Shown: positions 1 through 9,583 of the stretch, piece by piece
Numbering within the stretch: the first letter of the stretch is position 1
How the letters are laid out: each line of letters opens with the position of its first letter
NCBI GenBank assembly: GCA_025934485.1
Contig: JAICXX010000007.1
Location: 1 to 64,000, forward strand
Length of the DNA stretch: 64,000 nucleotides
Origin: Chitinophagaceae bacterium
GTDB lineage: Bacteria > Bacteroidota > Bacteroidia > Chitinophagales > Chitinophagaceae
Reading direction: 5' to 3'
Notes under the pieces: generated by a model
Database searches by the model: none
Told to the model about the DNA's origin: nothing
The model's input: only the letters and a program-made list of their open reading frames with translations
Made by a program: the position numbers and the translations under genes

Positions 1-1
1 G

Positions 2-823
2 AACGCCATCCCCACCCGCCAAACATCCATCCCGGCCGAAACAGCGATCACCCGCTTCAAAGTCCTCCTCGTCGAAGACGACGACGACTTTCGGTTTTAC
101 CTCAAGGAAAACCTGGCCCCGCTCTTCACCGTGCTGGAGGCTGCGAACGGCCAGGAAGGCTGGCAAAAAACGCTTTCGGCCCAGCCGGACCTGGTAGTCA
201 CTGACGTAAATATGCCCCTCATGGACGGGCTCGAGCTTTGCAAAAAGATCAAAACCGACCAGCGCGTCCAGAATATCCCCGTGATCCTCCTCACGGCCCT
301 CTCGGCCGAAAACCACCAGCTCCGCGCCCTGGGCTTCGGAGCGAATGATTATATCTCCAAGCCTTTTATTGTGGAGATCCTCATCTCGCGTATCCGCAAC
401 CTATTGCATTTCCGGGAATCGGTCGAAGAGACCGCCAGGAAAAGAGTGATCGCCCAACCCACGGAGATCGACGAGGAGCCGGAACCCACCGACGAAGACT
501 TTGTACGCGAGGCAGTGGAAGTGCTCGAGAAAAATATCGCCAACCCGGATTTTTCAGTGGACGACTGGTCCCGGGAACTTGGCCTCAGCCGGACGACCCT
601 ATATAAAAAAATACTCGGGGCTACCGGCAAGACCCCCATTGGCTTTATCCGCCATTTCCGCATGAAGCGGGCCGCACAGCTGCTCGAAAAGACCCGCCAC
701 AACGTCGCCGAGGTGGCGTACATGGTCGGCTTCAACAACCCCAAATATTTTGCCCGCTATTTCAAGGAAGTCTACGGGGTGCTGCCCAGTGTCTATCAGG
801 CAGAGAAACGGAAAAACAAGTAG
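2..823 (+). CDS. Hybrid two-component system regulator, C-terminal part (receiver + AraC HTH), 5' truncated
   Basis: Only the last 273 codons are in the window; the reading frame is open from base 2, so the gene begins upstream. The visible part opens with a linker, then a response-regulator receiver: acidic cluster VEDDDD, phospho-acceptor Asp in VVTDVNMP (codon 203-205) and conserved Lys in YISKPF. An AraC-family double helix-turn-helix follows (LGLSRTTLYKK and VAYMVGFNNPKYFARYFKE). This order at the end of a longer protein is typical of Bacteroidota HTCS regulators, which fuse a periplasmic sugar sensor, kinase, receiver and DNA-binding domain and switch on adjacent PULs. The sensor and kinase parts cannot be seen. 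It is the natural candidate regulator of the xyloglucan-type PUL that starts at 3446, although a permease gene lies between them. Confidence 0.9.
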   Translation, partial: NAIPTRQTSIPAETAITRFKVLLVEDDDDFRFYLKENLAPLFTVLEAANGQEGWQKTLSAQPDLVVTDVNMPLMDGLELCKKIKTDQRVQNIPVILLTALSAENHQLRALGFGANDYISKPFIVEILISRIRNLLHFRESVEETARKRVIAQPTEIDEEPEPTDEDFVREAVEVLEKNIANPDFSVDDWSRELGLSRTTLYKKILGATGKTPIGFIRHFRMKRAAQLLEKTRHNVAEVAYMVGFNNPKYFARYFKEVYGVLPSVYQAEKRKNK

Positions 824-843
824 TCTAACTTTAGCAACCTCCT

Positions 844-3303
844 ATGTTTAGAAATTATTTAAAAAGCACCTTTCGCAGTATTGCAAAACATAGAACATTG
901 GCATTCATAAATCTGGCAGGTCTGTCCATCAGCCTGGCTTCATGCATGCTCATTTTTATCTGGATACATTATCAGCTGGGCTTCGACAGGACGGTTAGCA
1001 ATGCCAGCAACATTTATCGCGTATACCCTAAGATATTGGTGAACGGGCACGATTTCACCTCCTCCATGGCTCCCCCGCCGTTGGCGGACCTGCTAAAAAA
1101 AGAGTTTCCGGAAGTGCTGGCAGCCACAAGGATCTGGAAATACAACAGCCTGAAAGTCAGCAATGAAGAAAATGGACGGAAAGACAAAATATTCAATGAG
1201 GAAGTATACCAGGCAGATTCGTCTTTCTTTCAACTATTTAACTACAAAATGCTGCAGGGCGACCCGGCCCAGTCGATGACAAAGCCGTTTACGGTGGTCA
1301 TCACGAAGTCGACAGCTATAAAATATTTTGGGGAAGAGGCGTTTCGCAAGGGGGAGATCCCCGGCAAAGCGCTTACGCTTACATTTGGTGGCTGGGGCAA
1401 ATTCCCGTGTAAAATTACCGGCATCACAGAGGATGTTCCGGGCAATGCCCACTTTCACTATAAGATCATCTTCTCGAACATCTCCGACCCATGGAACGGG
1501 TCCCAGGTATGGGTGGACAATACTTATTACACGTATATTTTGCTGAGGAACGGAACCAACCCGAATTTAATTGAAAGCGGGATCCCGGCCGCGATCAAAT
1601 CCTATCTCGATCCCCAGCTGGAAAAGAACTTTGGTACCAGCTATGAGGAGCTGAGAGCAAAAGCCGGTTACTGGCAATATAAGCTCCAACCGCTGACAAG
1701 CATCCATCTGCATTCAAACTTCGAGCGGGAGCTGGAGCCGGGGGAAAATATAGCAAGCGTATACATGCTGGGGACTGCGGCCATATTCCTTTTGTTTATG
1801 GCCTGTATCAATTATGCCAATCTTTCGACGGCCGGCGCCATACGGCGTTCGAAAGAAATAGGCGTTCGGAAAACGCTCGGCTCTTCGAAATGGGACCTTA
1901 CCGGGCTTGTTTTCACCGAAAGCGGCGTCATAGGCGCAATAGCCTGGATCATTGCTGCCTTGCTGATCGCTTTGCTGATCCATCCATTCCAGCAGCTGAT
2001 GAAGATTCAATTCCCTGCCGGCGTCTTTACGAATGGTGTGAACTGGCTTGCATTTGTGCTGCTGTTTTTTATCGTAAGCATCCTGGGTGGCATTTTTCCC
2101 ACGATACAGCTCGTTTCTATCAATGTGGTCAAGGCTGTGAAAGGCAATATACAGCCGGGAAAGAAGATCATGGGGTTTAGAAGCATGCTGGTCATTCTCC
2201 AATTCGCTATGTTCATAGGGCTCGTCATATGCTCGCTGGTTGTATATACACAGTTGAACTATGTCCGTTACAAGTCACCTGGTTTTAACAAAGAGAATAT
2301 CCTGGTAATCGACGATCCTTCCATGATCCTGGGTAAACGAGCGAATGCATTCACTGCCGAACTTAAAAAAAATGCAAACATCCTGTCGGCGAGCGCCTGT
2401 CTCGACTATCCCGGGAGCGGCAATGACAATTTCCCTATTTCAGCCAGGTATGGAGCGCAAACGCAGGATCATTTATTAGCCAATTTCAGTGCGGGATATG
2501 ATTTCCCAAAAACTTTCGGTATTCAGCTTGTGCAGGGTAGGGACTTTGACAGGCAAATGGACAATGATACATTGAAAAGGATCATCCTGAGCGAAGCCGC
2601 GGTGAAAGAATTGGGCTTGCAAAAGCCCATAGGAAGCTTTATCGATACAAAATATCTGAATTCCCTCGACATACAAACCACCCGCTACGAAGTGATCGGC
2701 GTGGCAAAAGATTTCAACTTTCAATCCTTCCATAAGGCCATCCGCCCTCTTGCCATCTTTCTCGATGCCCAGGGAACCTATATAGGTGTAAAAATGAGCG
2801 GGGGCGACGTCGCTTCGACCCTCGGGTTCATACAAAGGACCTGGCAGTCTTTTGCCCCCGGTACGCCTTTTGAATTCCATTTCCTCGACGAAACGGTGAA
2901 CAGTCTCTACAGAACGGAATCTATATTGAGCAAAGTACTGACCATCCTGACCGTACTGGTCATCCTTATAGCCGTCATGGGATTAACGGGTCTTACGCTC
3001 CTGACGATGCAGCAGCGAACCAAAGAAGTGGGGATCAGGAAAGTCACAGGCGCGTCGGTCAACGATATACTCCTATTGTTCTCGAAGGACTATATAAAAT
3101 TGGGTTGCGTATCCTTCGCCATAGCAGTCCCCGGGGCATTCTTCATCATGACGACATGGTTGCAGGGCTTTGCTTATCGCGTAGATATACAATGGTGGAT
3201 GTTGATGATCCCGGGATTCAGCGCTTTCGCGATAGCCATCGGCGCAATATGCGCGCAGGTAATGGGCGTTGCCAGGGCCAATCCGGTAGAAAGTTTGAGA
3301 TAA
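844..3303 (+). CDS. FtsX/MacB-type ABC transporter permease
   Basis: An 819-residue membrane protein with the Bacteroidota double-FtsX layout. There is an N-terminal membrane segment (about residues 20-45), a long periplasmic MacB-type domain, a first FtsX block of membrane segments (about 305-480, with the EIGVRKTLGSS coupling motif), a second periplasmic domain, and a second FtsX block (about 695-815, with KEVGIRKVTGAS). The repeated 'xGxRKxxGAS' cytoplasmic loops are the usual contact with a MacB-like ATPase; no such ATPase is in view. The start 20 bp after the regulator fits an ATG with an A-rich upstream. Relatives act in efflux or mechanotransmission rather than sugar import, so its place between the regulator and the PUL may be incidental. 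Confidence 0.85.
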   Translation: MFRNYLKSTFRSIAKHRTLAFINLAGLSISLASCMLIFIWIHYQLGFDRTVSNASNIYRVYPKILVNGHDFTSSMAPPPLADLLKKEFPEVLAATRIWKYNSLKVSNEENGRKDKIFNEEVYQADSSFFQLFNYKMLQGDPAQSMTKPFTVVITKSTAIKYFGEEAFRKGEIPGKALTLTFGGWGKFPCKITGITEDVPGNAHFHYKIIFSNISDPWNGSQVWVDNTYYTYILLRNGTNPNLIESGIPAAIKSYLDPQLEKNFGTSYEELRAKAGYWQYKLQPLTSIHLHSNFERELEPGENIASVYMLGTAAIFLLFMACINYANLSTAGAIRRSKEIGVRKTLGSSKWDLTGLVFTESGVIGAIAWIIAALLIALLIHPFQQLMKIQFPAGVFTNGVNWLAFVLLFFIVSILGGIFPTIQLVSINVVKAVKGNIQPGKKIMGFRSMLVILQFAMFIGLVICSLVVYTQLNYVRYKSPGFNKENILVIDDPSMILGKRANAFTAELKKNANILSASACLDYPGSGNDNFPISARYGAQTQDHLLANFSAGYDFPKTFGIQLVQGRDFDRQMDNDTLKRIILSEAAVKELGLQKPIGSFIDTKYLNSLDIQTTRYEVIGVAKDFNFQSFHKAIRPLAIFLDAQGTYIGVKMSGGDVASTLGFIQRTWQSFAPGTPFEFHFLDETVNSLYRTESILSKVLTILTVLVILIAVMGLTGLTLLTMQQRTKEVGIRKVTGASVNDILLLFSKDYIKLGCVSFAIAVPGAFFIMTTWLQGFAYRVDIQWWMLMIPGFSAFAIAIGAICAQVMGVARANPVESLR

Positions 3304-3324
3304 AGGGTCAATTTAACGCTTTAT

Positions 3325-3350
3325 TACCCTGAAATAATAGTTTCATACCC
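3325..3350 (+). promoter_or_regulatory. Candidate operator: two TACCC half-sites 21 bp apart upstream of PUL A
   Basis: In the 142-bp gap before the GH31 gene, TACCC occurs at 3325-3329 and again at 3346-3350, exactly 21 bp apart, which puts both on the same DNA face. AraC-family proteins typically bind direct half-sites about two helical turns apart, and the regulator at the window start ends in such a domain. The same pentamer recurs in phased form before PUL B (27510-27537). The motif is short, so the call rests on phasing and recurrence only. Confidence 0.25.
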
Positions 3351-3445
3351 CTTCCGTCAACAATCCACCACCCTCATTTGTGAGTTTGACTACCCCGTCC
3401 CGGGCCATAGCAGTCTAATTTTATGGTGAATTACAACCGATTGCT

Positions 3446-6325
3446 ATGCCCTTCGAAAAGTTGCGCTCACTACTGCTTTTATCATTCTTCCTGCTCGCAG
3501 TCACCCCCTGTCTCGCCGGTGGCATCTTCTTCCGCCCCCCCGCCGGCGCCTTCACCCGCACCCCCGACGGCATCATCGTCTATCCCGATACCCGCTTCTC
3601 CGGCCATACCGCCGCCGTCCGGCTCGAGGTAGTAACAGATAATATTATCCGGGTCCTGTCCAACCCGCAAGGCGAGCCCTCCCTGCAAACAGCCAGCCTG
3701 ATTATCACCGGCCACCCCGATTCAGCCGCTAAATGGGGCATCGCACAAAACGACAGCGAGGTAGTCCTAACCACCCATCTCCTTAAAGCCACCGTCAACC
3801 TGGCCACCGGCGCGGTCCGCTTCGCAGACGCCGCCGGCCACCCCATCACGGCAGAAAAAGCCATCGGCGGCCGCAGTTTCGAGCCGGCAGTTTTCGAGGG
3901 CAATGCATTATGGCATATCCGCCAGACATTCGAAACCCAGCCCGATGAAGCCTTATACGGCCTCGGTCAGCACCAGGACGGCCTCGTCAACTACAAAGGA
4001 TACCGGGTAGACCTTTTTCAGAACAACACGGAAGTGGCCGTACCCTTCCTGCTGTCCAGCAGGAACTATGGCATTCTCTGGGATAACTATTCGCTCACTA
4101 CCGTCGGCGATATCAGGCCCTACAAACCTCTGAGCGCCCTGCGGCTCTTCTCCGAAAACGGCGACGAAGGCTGGCTCACGGCTACTTACCACAACAACAA
4201 GCAACAGGCCTTAGCCCTCCCCGCCTCGGACATTGCGTACGACTGGCTTGGAGATTCCAAAAAACTTCTACCCGCAGCATTCAACCCGGCACAAGGTTCC
4301 GTAACCTGGGCAGGCGCCATAGCAAGCGGTACCACCGGCATCCACACCTTCCGGATCAAATACGCCGGATATATAAAGGTGTACATCGACGGCCAACTGC
4401 AGCTCGACCGCTGGCGCCAACCCTGGAACCCCGGTTCGGCACTGATCCGTCTGCCGATGGAAAAGGATAAAAAAGTGCCCATCCGGATCGAATGGGGCCC
4501 CGATGGCGATGAATCCTATCTCTCCGTCAAATGGCTAGGGCCCCTGCCCGCAGCCCAGGAAAATGACTTCAGCTTTTCCTCGGAAGCCGGCGGGCAGCTG
4601 GACTATTATTTCATCTACGGCAATAACCTCGACGAAGTGGTGGCCGGCTACCGCCATCTCACCGGTAAGGCGACCATGGTTCCGCAATGGGCAATGGGCC
4701 TATGGCAAAGCCGCGAACGCTACAAGACGGAGGCAGAGATCCTTAACACAGTCAAGGAGTTCCGCACTCGCCACATCCCGCTGGATAATATCGTGCAGGA
4801 CTGGAGCTATTGGCGGCAGGCCGACTGGGGCAGCCAGGAATTCGACGCCACCCGATTTCCCTCCCCGGACAGCATGATCGCTGTGCTTCATAAAGACTAC
4901 CACACCCACTTTATGATCTCGGTGTGGCCCAAATTCTATGAGGGCATCGAGACCTACAACGACTTCGACAAAAACCACTGGCTCTATAAACGCAATGTCG
5001 CCAACGGCCAGCGCGACTGGATCGCCCAGGGCTACGTCTCCACGTTTTACGATGCCTTCAACCCCTCGGCCCGAAAGGGTTTCTGGGACCTCCTCGACAA
5101 AAAACTTTACCGCAAAGGCATCGACGCCTGGTGGATGGACGCCAGCGAGCCGGATATCCTCAGCAACGTCAGCCCGGAAAAACGAAAAGAAGAAATGACG
5201 CCCACCGCCCTGGGCCCTGCCGCGGAATTCCTCAATGCCTATCCGCTGGAAAACGCCCGTGGCATCTACGAAGGCCAGCGCGCCTCCAATCCCGATAAAC
5301 GCGTCTTCATCCTTACCCGCAGTGGCTTCGCCGGTTCCCAGCGTTACGCCGCCGCCACCTGGAGCGGCGATATCGCCGCCCGCTGGTGCGACATGAAGAC
5401 CCAGATCGCCGCCGGCATCAATTTCTCCCTATCGGGTATCCCCTATTGGACCATGGACATCGGCGGATTTGCGGTAGAACACAAATTCGAGACCGCTAAA
5501 GGAGCCGACCTCGACGAATGGCGCGAACAGATGACACGCTGGTACCAGTTCGGCGCCTTCTGCCCGCTCTTCCGCGTACACGGACAATATCCCTATCGCG
5601 AGATCTATAACGTAGCGCCGCCGGATCACCCGGCTTACAAAAGCATGCTGTATTACGACAAGCTGCGCTACCGCCTGTTGCCCTATCTCTATTCGCTTTG
5701 CGGCCATGCCTGGCACGATGACTATACCCTGATGCGGGGAATGGTGATGGACTTCGAAGCGGACACGGCCGTCTACAACATCGCCGATCAATACATGCTG
5801 GGCCCCTCCCTGCTGGTAGCCCCAGTGACCGAATACAAAGCGCGCCAAAAAAACGTCTACCTTCCCGCCGGCCAGGGCTGGTATGACCTCTACACGGGCA
5901 CATACACCACAGGAGGCAGGCACGTCACAGCCGACGCACCCTATGAACGCATGCCGGTCTTCGTAAAAGAAGGCTCCATCCTTCCATTTGGCCCTGACCT
6001 TCAATACACAGGTCAACACCCCGCCGATACCATCACCCTCTACGTCTACACGGGCCGCGACGCCGATTTTACCCTTTACGAAGACGAAGACACGAACTAC
6101 AATTACGAAAAAGGCGCCTTCAGCCTCATCCCCCTGCATTATGACGAGACAACGCGCCAACTCACCATCGGCCGCAGACAAGGCAGCTTCCCCCGGATGC
6201 TGCACAAGCGAACATTCAGGGTCCTATTCGTCACCCCCACTAAAGCAGCTCCCATCGACCCGCAAACGAAATCGACTATCCATATAACCTATGATGGCCA
6301 ATCGCGATCCATCAACAAACCATAA
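3446..6325 (+). CDS. GH31 alpha-xylosidase with PA14 insert
   Basis: A secreted 959-residue glycoside hydrolase with a signal peptide ending near VTPCLA. GH31 signatures are clear: the nucleophile Asp in WWMDASEPD (about D565) and the acid/base Asp in TWSGDIAARW (about D642). A PA14-like module is inserted in the N-terminal region at about residues 275-372 (TFRIKYAGYIKVYIDG onward). A PA14 insert at this place is known from Cellvibrio and Bacteroides GH31 enzymes that remove alpha-1,6-xylose from xyloglucan oligosaccharides, so alpha-xylosidase is a better guess than alpha-glucosidase. It is the first gene of PUL A and lies 37 bp before the susC start, so it is probably co-transcribed. The product probably acts in the periplasm on imported oligosaccharides. 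Confidence 0.9.
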   Translation: MPFEKLRSLLLLSFFLLAVTPCLAGGIFFRPPAGAFTRTPDGIIVYPDTRFSGHTAAVRLEVVTDNIIRVLSNPQGEPSLQTASLIITGHPDSAAKWGIAQNDSEVVLTTHLLKATVNLATGAVRFADAAGHPITAEKAIGGRSFEPAVFEGNALWHIRQTFETQPDEALYGLGQHQDGLVNYKGYRVDLFQNNTEVAVPFLLSSRNYGILWDNYSLTTVGDIRPYKPLSALRLFSENGDEGWLTATYHNNKQQALALPASDIAYDWLGDSKKLLPAAFNPAQGSVTWAGAIASGTTGIHTFRIKYAGYIKVYIDGQLQLDRWRQPWNPGSALIRLPMEKDKKVPIRIEWGPDGDESYLSVKWLGPLPAAQENDFSFSSEAGGQLDYYFIYGNNLDEVVAGYRHLTGKATMVPQWAMGLWQSRERYKTEAEILNTVKEFRTRHIPLDNIVQDWSYWRQADWGSQEFDATRFPSPDSMIAVLHKDYHTHFMISVWPKFYEGIETYNDFDKNHWLYKRNVANGQRDWIAQGYVSTFYDAFNPSARKGFWDLLDKKLYRKGIDAWWMDASEPDILSNVSPEKRKEEMTPTALGPAAEFLNAYPLENARGIYEGQRASNPDKRVFILTRSGFAGSQRYAAATWSGDIAARWCDMKTQIAAGINFSLSGIPYWTMDIGGFAVEHKFETAKGADLDEWREQMTRWYQFGAFCPLFRVHGQYPYREIYNVAPPDHPAYKSMLYYDKLRYRLLPYLYSLCGHAWHDDYTLMRGMVMDFEADTAVYNIADQYMLGPSLLVAPVTEYKARQKNVYLPAGQGWYDLYTGTYTTGGRHVTADAPYERMPVFVKEGSILPFGPDLQYTGQHPADTITLYVYTGRDADFTLYEDEDTNYNYEKGAFSLIPLHYDETTRQLTIGRRQGSFPRMLHKRTFRVLFVTPTKAAPIDPQTKSTIHITYDGQSRSINKP

Positions 6326-6361
6326 TTTTTTCATTTTTTCATTCACCAAAATTGCTTGTTT

Positions 6362-9300
6362 ATGTTAGAGAAGAAAAGTAAATGGAAAGGCACAGAGTCA
6401 ATCTTGCTATTGCTCATGCTGCTCCTTCTAAATGTGCACGGTTTTGCGCAAACCGGCGAACGGAAAATAAAAGGCACGGTCACCGATGCCACGACCGGCC
6501 AGCCGGTTGCAAGCGCCTCGGTCACCATCAAAGGCACGCGAAATGCCGTTACTTCCAATGGCGACGGCAGCTTTGCCATTACGGTCAAAACAGGTGAAAC
6601 ACTCGAGATCAGCTCCGTCGGCCATGTTTCTAAAATCGTTCGGATCGAAACAGGAACGGACAACCTCGACGTCCGGCTCGATCAAAGTTTTGCAAAGCTG
6701 GACGATATCGTAGTCGTGGGTTACGGCGTGCAAAAGTCGAAGGCGATCACGGGCGCCACCGCCCACGTCAAAGGCGAAGATCTGGCAAAATTGAACACCA
6801 CCAATACCCTGCAGGCCATGCAGGGACAGGTCGCGGGGGTTAACATCACCTCCACATCCGGACAACCCGGCGGCGGCTTCAAAGTCAATATCCGCGGTGC
6901 CGGCACCATCGGCAATGCCAATCCCCTGTACGTGGTCGATGGCGTGATAACCAGTGATATTACCTACCTGAACCCCTCGGACATTGCCGCAGTAGATGTC
7001 CTGAAGGATGCCGCCTCGAGCGCCATCTACGGTATCAACGGAGCCAATGGCGTCGTGCTCATAACCACCAAAAGCGGGAAGATGGGCAGCAAGAATGCCG
7101 GCCAGATCTCCTTCGACGGCTACTACGGCTATCAGAACGCACCGCCCAAAACCAAAATGCTGAATGCGGAACAATACGCTACCATGCAAAATGAAGCGGC
7201 ACTCAATTCCGGACTACCCGCCTATTTTACCCAGGCACAGATCAATGCCCTGGGCAATGGGACTAACTGGCTGGACAAGATGATGCCCTCCAATGTACCG
7301 GTCCAAAATTATAGCCTGTCCGCTACCGGCGGGTCGGACGTCTCCTCCTATTCATTGGGACTGTCCTATACCCAGCAGGGCGGTATCGTCGGTGGAGAAA
7401 ACCTTTCCAATTATCAACGCTATAACTTCCGTGCCAATTCCGAACGCAAAATGTATGACGGAGCACTGAAAGCAGGCGAACATCTCACTTTCTCCTTTAT
7501 TGATCAATATGGGATCCAGGACGGGGGCATCTATGGCAACACCCTCCGGGGCGCATTTACAACCAGCCCCCTACTGGCGATGTACGACTCGGCCGGAAAC
7601 TATTTAAGTAGTCTTAAATCTACCGTATACAACGGTGGCCCATGGAATAACCAGGAAGCGAATCCTTATGCCTTAATGGTCTACAACAACCAAAATGACA
7701 ATAAGACCCAAAAGGTGTTTGGCGACGTCTATGCGGAATTGCAGCCCATAAAAAATTTAAGGATCAGGACTACCTTGGGTTTGAATTACTCCTCTTCCGC
7801 CAATCACAGTTATACCCCAGTCTATGATAACCTGAGTGTATTCGCGTATAACCGGTACGAAACGATTAACCAGGGCAGCTCCGTATCGTATACGGTGAAC
7901 TGGGATAATACCGCTAACTATACCTTTAAAATTAAAGACCACAGCTTCGATGTTTTGGCAGGTAGCGCCACCCGCAAATACCAGGGATCGTTCCTGGGTG
8001 GCTCGAATACCGGGGCTACCTTGTTCTCCACCTTTGACCGTGGCTACCTTAGTACTTCCAATGTGACGTCCATCTCGATGAGCGCAGATACGAGCGCCGC
8101 CAACAAACAAACGGTCACGCACGCCATGTCGCTCTACGGGAACGCCAACGCCATTTATGCTCAGGCTTCCTTCTTCGGCAGAATAAACTACTCCTATAAG
8201 GACAAATACCTGGCTTCCGCTATTTTCCGTGCGGACGGTTCTACTATGTTCGCCCAGGATCACCAGTGGGGATACTTCCCATCGCTTTCAGCAGGTTGGG
8301 TGCTCAGCAGCGAAGATTTCATGGAATCGACCAGGGATTGGTTGAACTTCCTCAAGATCAGGGCAAGCTGGGGGTCTAACGGTAACGATGGTATCACTGC
8401 GTTCAACTACCTGTCGTTGATCAGCCTGGCAAATGCCCAATATAATTTCGGCGGCAACAATACCGCCCTGACCAATGGTTCTTATCCTTCCAGTCTTGGT
8501 ATAGAAAAGACCAAATGGGAAACCTCCCGTCAAACAAACATCGGGATCGATGCCCAACTGCTCAACAACAAGCTGAGCGCGAGCATCGATTTGTATAACA
8601 AAGTAACAAAGGACTGGCTCGTAGCAGCGCCCTTGCTCGCCACAGCAGGCGTTTCCACCAATCCCTATATCAACGGGGGCAATGTCAGCAATAAAGGGAT
8701 AGAGCTCCAGCTGGGGTACAACGATCGGATTGGAAAAGATTTCTCCTATTCCATCTCGGGTTCCTACGCCTATAACAAAAACGTAGTGAACAATATACCC
8801 ACTGCGGACGGGATCATCCATGGTGGCACGAACAGCCTGTTCGTCAATGCCCCGGAATTTTTCCGGGCATCCTCCGGGAACCCCATTGGCTATTTCTGGG
8901 GCTATAAAACCGCCGGCATCTTTCAGACACAGGCCGATGTGCAGGCCTATGGGGGTAAAAACGGCCCGCTGCAACCTTCCGCTCATCCGGGTGACGTAAA
9001 ATTTGTCGACCTGAACGGCGATGGCGTCATTGACGCTAAGGATAAAACCAATATCGGCGATCCAAACCCGCATCATGTCTTTGGATTGCGGTTTTCGGGA
9101 AGTTATAAACATTTCGACCTTTCCATCACCACAAATGGCGTTGCGGGGAATAAGCTGGTTCAGTCCTATAGAGATCTCGGTGCTTTTGGCAACTGGACGA
9201 CCGCGATCCTCAGCCGTTGGCATGGAGAAGGGACCTCCAATTCGATGCCGCGGGTGACACAAAACAACTCAAACTGGGCTGATTTCTCCGATCTCTACAT

Positions 9301-9565
9301 TCATGACGGCAGCTATTGGCGCATCTCGAACATCACGCTGGGTTACGATTTTGCAAAATTGGCAAAATTGAAAAACCTGACACAATTCCGCCTGTATGTC
9401 GCAGCCGAGAACCTCTTCACGTTTACCAAATACAACGGCATGGATCCCGAGGTAGGGTATACATCCACCGATGCCAGCGGAGTATATTCCTTTGGACAAG
9501 GTGTCGATCTGGGCTATTATCCCCGCCCAAGAACGACCATGGTAGGGCTAAGCATCATTTTCTAA
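6362..9565 (+). CDS. SusC-like TonB-dependent outer-membrane transporter (PUL A)
   Basis: A 1067-residue outer-membrane beta-barrel that imports oligosaccharides with its SusD partner. After a signal peptide (ending NVHGFAQ) comes a carboxypeptidase-regulatory-like domain (KIKGTVTDATTGQP, about 30-110), the DDIVVVGYG segment typical of SusC proteins, the plug (VNIRGAGTIGNANPLYVVDG) and a long barrel ending in the aromatic residue Phe (VGLSIIF). I start at ATG 6362 because it gives the charged n-region MLEKKSKWK; a TTG at 6356 would add only two residues. There is no STN domain, so regulation is not by FecR/ECF signalling. The next gene, 18 bp on, is susD, as in every Sus pair. Confidence 0.95.
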   Translation: MLEKKSKWKGTESILLLLMLLLLNVHGFAQTGERKIKGTVTDATTGQPVASASVTIKGTRNAVTSNGDGSFAITVKTGETLEISSVGHVSKIVRIETGTDNLDVRLDQSFAKLDDIVVVGYGVQKSKAITGATAHVKGEDLAKLNTTNTLQAMQGQVAGVNITSTSGQPGGGFKVNIRGAGTIGNANPLYVVDGVITSDITYLNPSDIAAVDVLKDAASSAIYGINGANGVVLITTKSGKMGSKNAGQISFDGYYGYQNAPPKTKMLNAEQYATMQNEAALNSGLPAYFTQAQINALGNGTNWLDKMMPSNVPVQNYSLSATGGSDVSSYSLGLSYTQQGGIVGGENLSNYQRYNFRANSERKMYDGALKAGEHLTFSFIDQYGIQDGGIYGNTLRGAFTTSPLLAMYDSAGNYLSSLKSTVYNGGPWNNQEANPYALMVYNNQNDNKTQKVFGDVYAELQPIKNLRIRTTLGLNYSSSANHSYTPVYDNLSVFAYNRYETINQGSSVSYTVNWDNTANYTFKIKDHSFDVLAGSATRKYQGSFLGGSNTGATLFSTFDRGYLSTSNVTSISMSADTSAANKQTVTHAMSLYGNANAIYAQASFFGRINYSYKDKYLASAIFRADGSTMFAQDHQWGYFPSLSAGWVLSSEDFMESTRDWLNFLKIRASWGSNGNDGITAFNYLSLISLANAQYNFGGNNTALTNGSYPSSLGIEKTKWETSRQTNIGIDAQLLNNKLSASIDLYNKVTKDWLVAAPLLATAGVSTNPYINGGNVSNKGIELQLGYNDRIGKDFSYSISGSYAYNKNVVNNIPTADGIIHGGTNSLFVNAPEFFRASSGNPIGYFWGYKTAGIFQTQADVQAYGGKNGPLQPSAHPGDVKFVDLNGDGVIDAKDKTNIGDPNPHHVFGLRFSGSYKHFDLSITTNGVAGNKLVQSYRDLGAFGNWTTAILSRWHGEGTSNSMPRVTQNNSNWADFSDLYIHDGSYWRISNITLGYDFAKLAKLKNLTQFRLYVAAENLFTFTKYNGMDPEVGYTSTDASGVYSFGQGVDLGYYPRPRTTMVGLSIIF

Positions 9566-9583
9566 TTGCGTAAAAATTAAGAC

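Noticed and set aside
3304-3345. AGGGT...ACCCT repeat after the permease gene as a terminator
   Set aside because: Five-base stem, 17-base loop and no T-run; too weak.
3423-3632. 69-codon frame at the GH31 start in another reading frame
   Set aside because: Ser/Pro-rich shadow of the GH31 signal region; GH31 homology lies in the frame starting at 3446.
8288-9262. 324-codon open frame on the minus strand
   Set aside because: Antisense to the PUL A susC barrel region; no recognisable domain.
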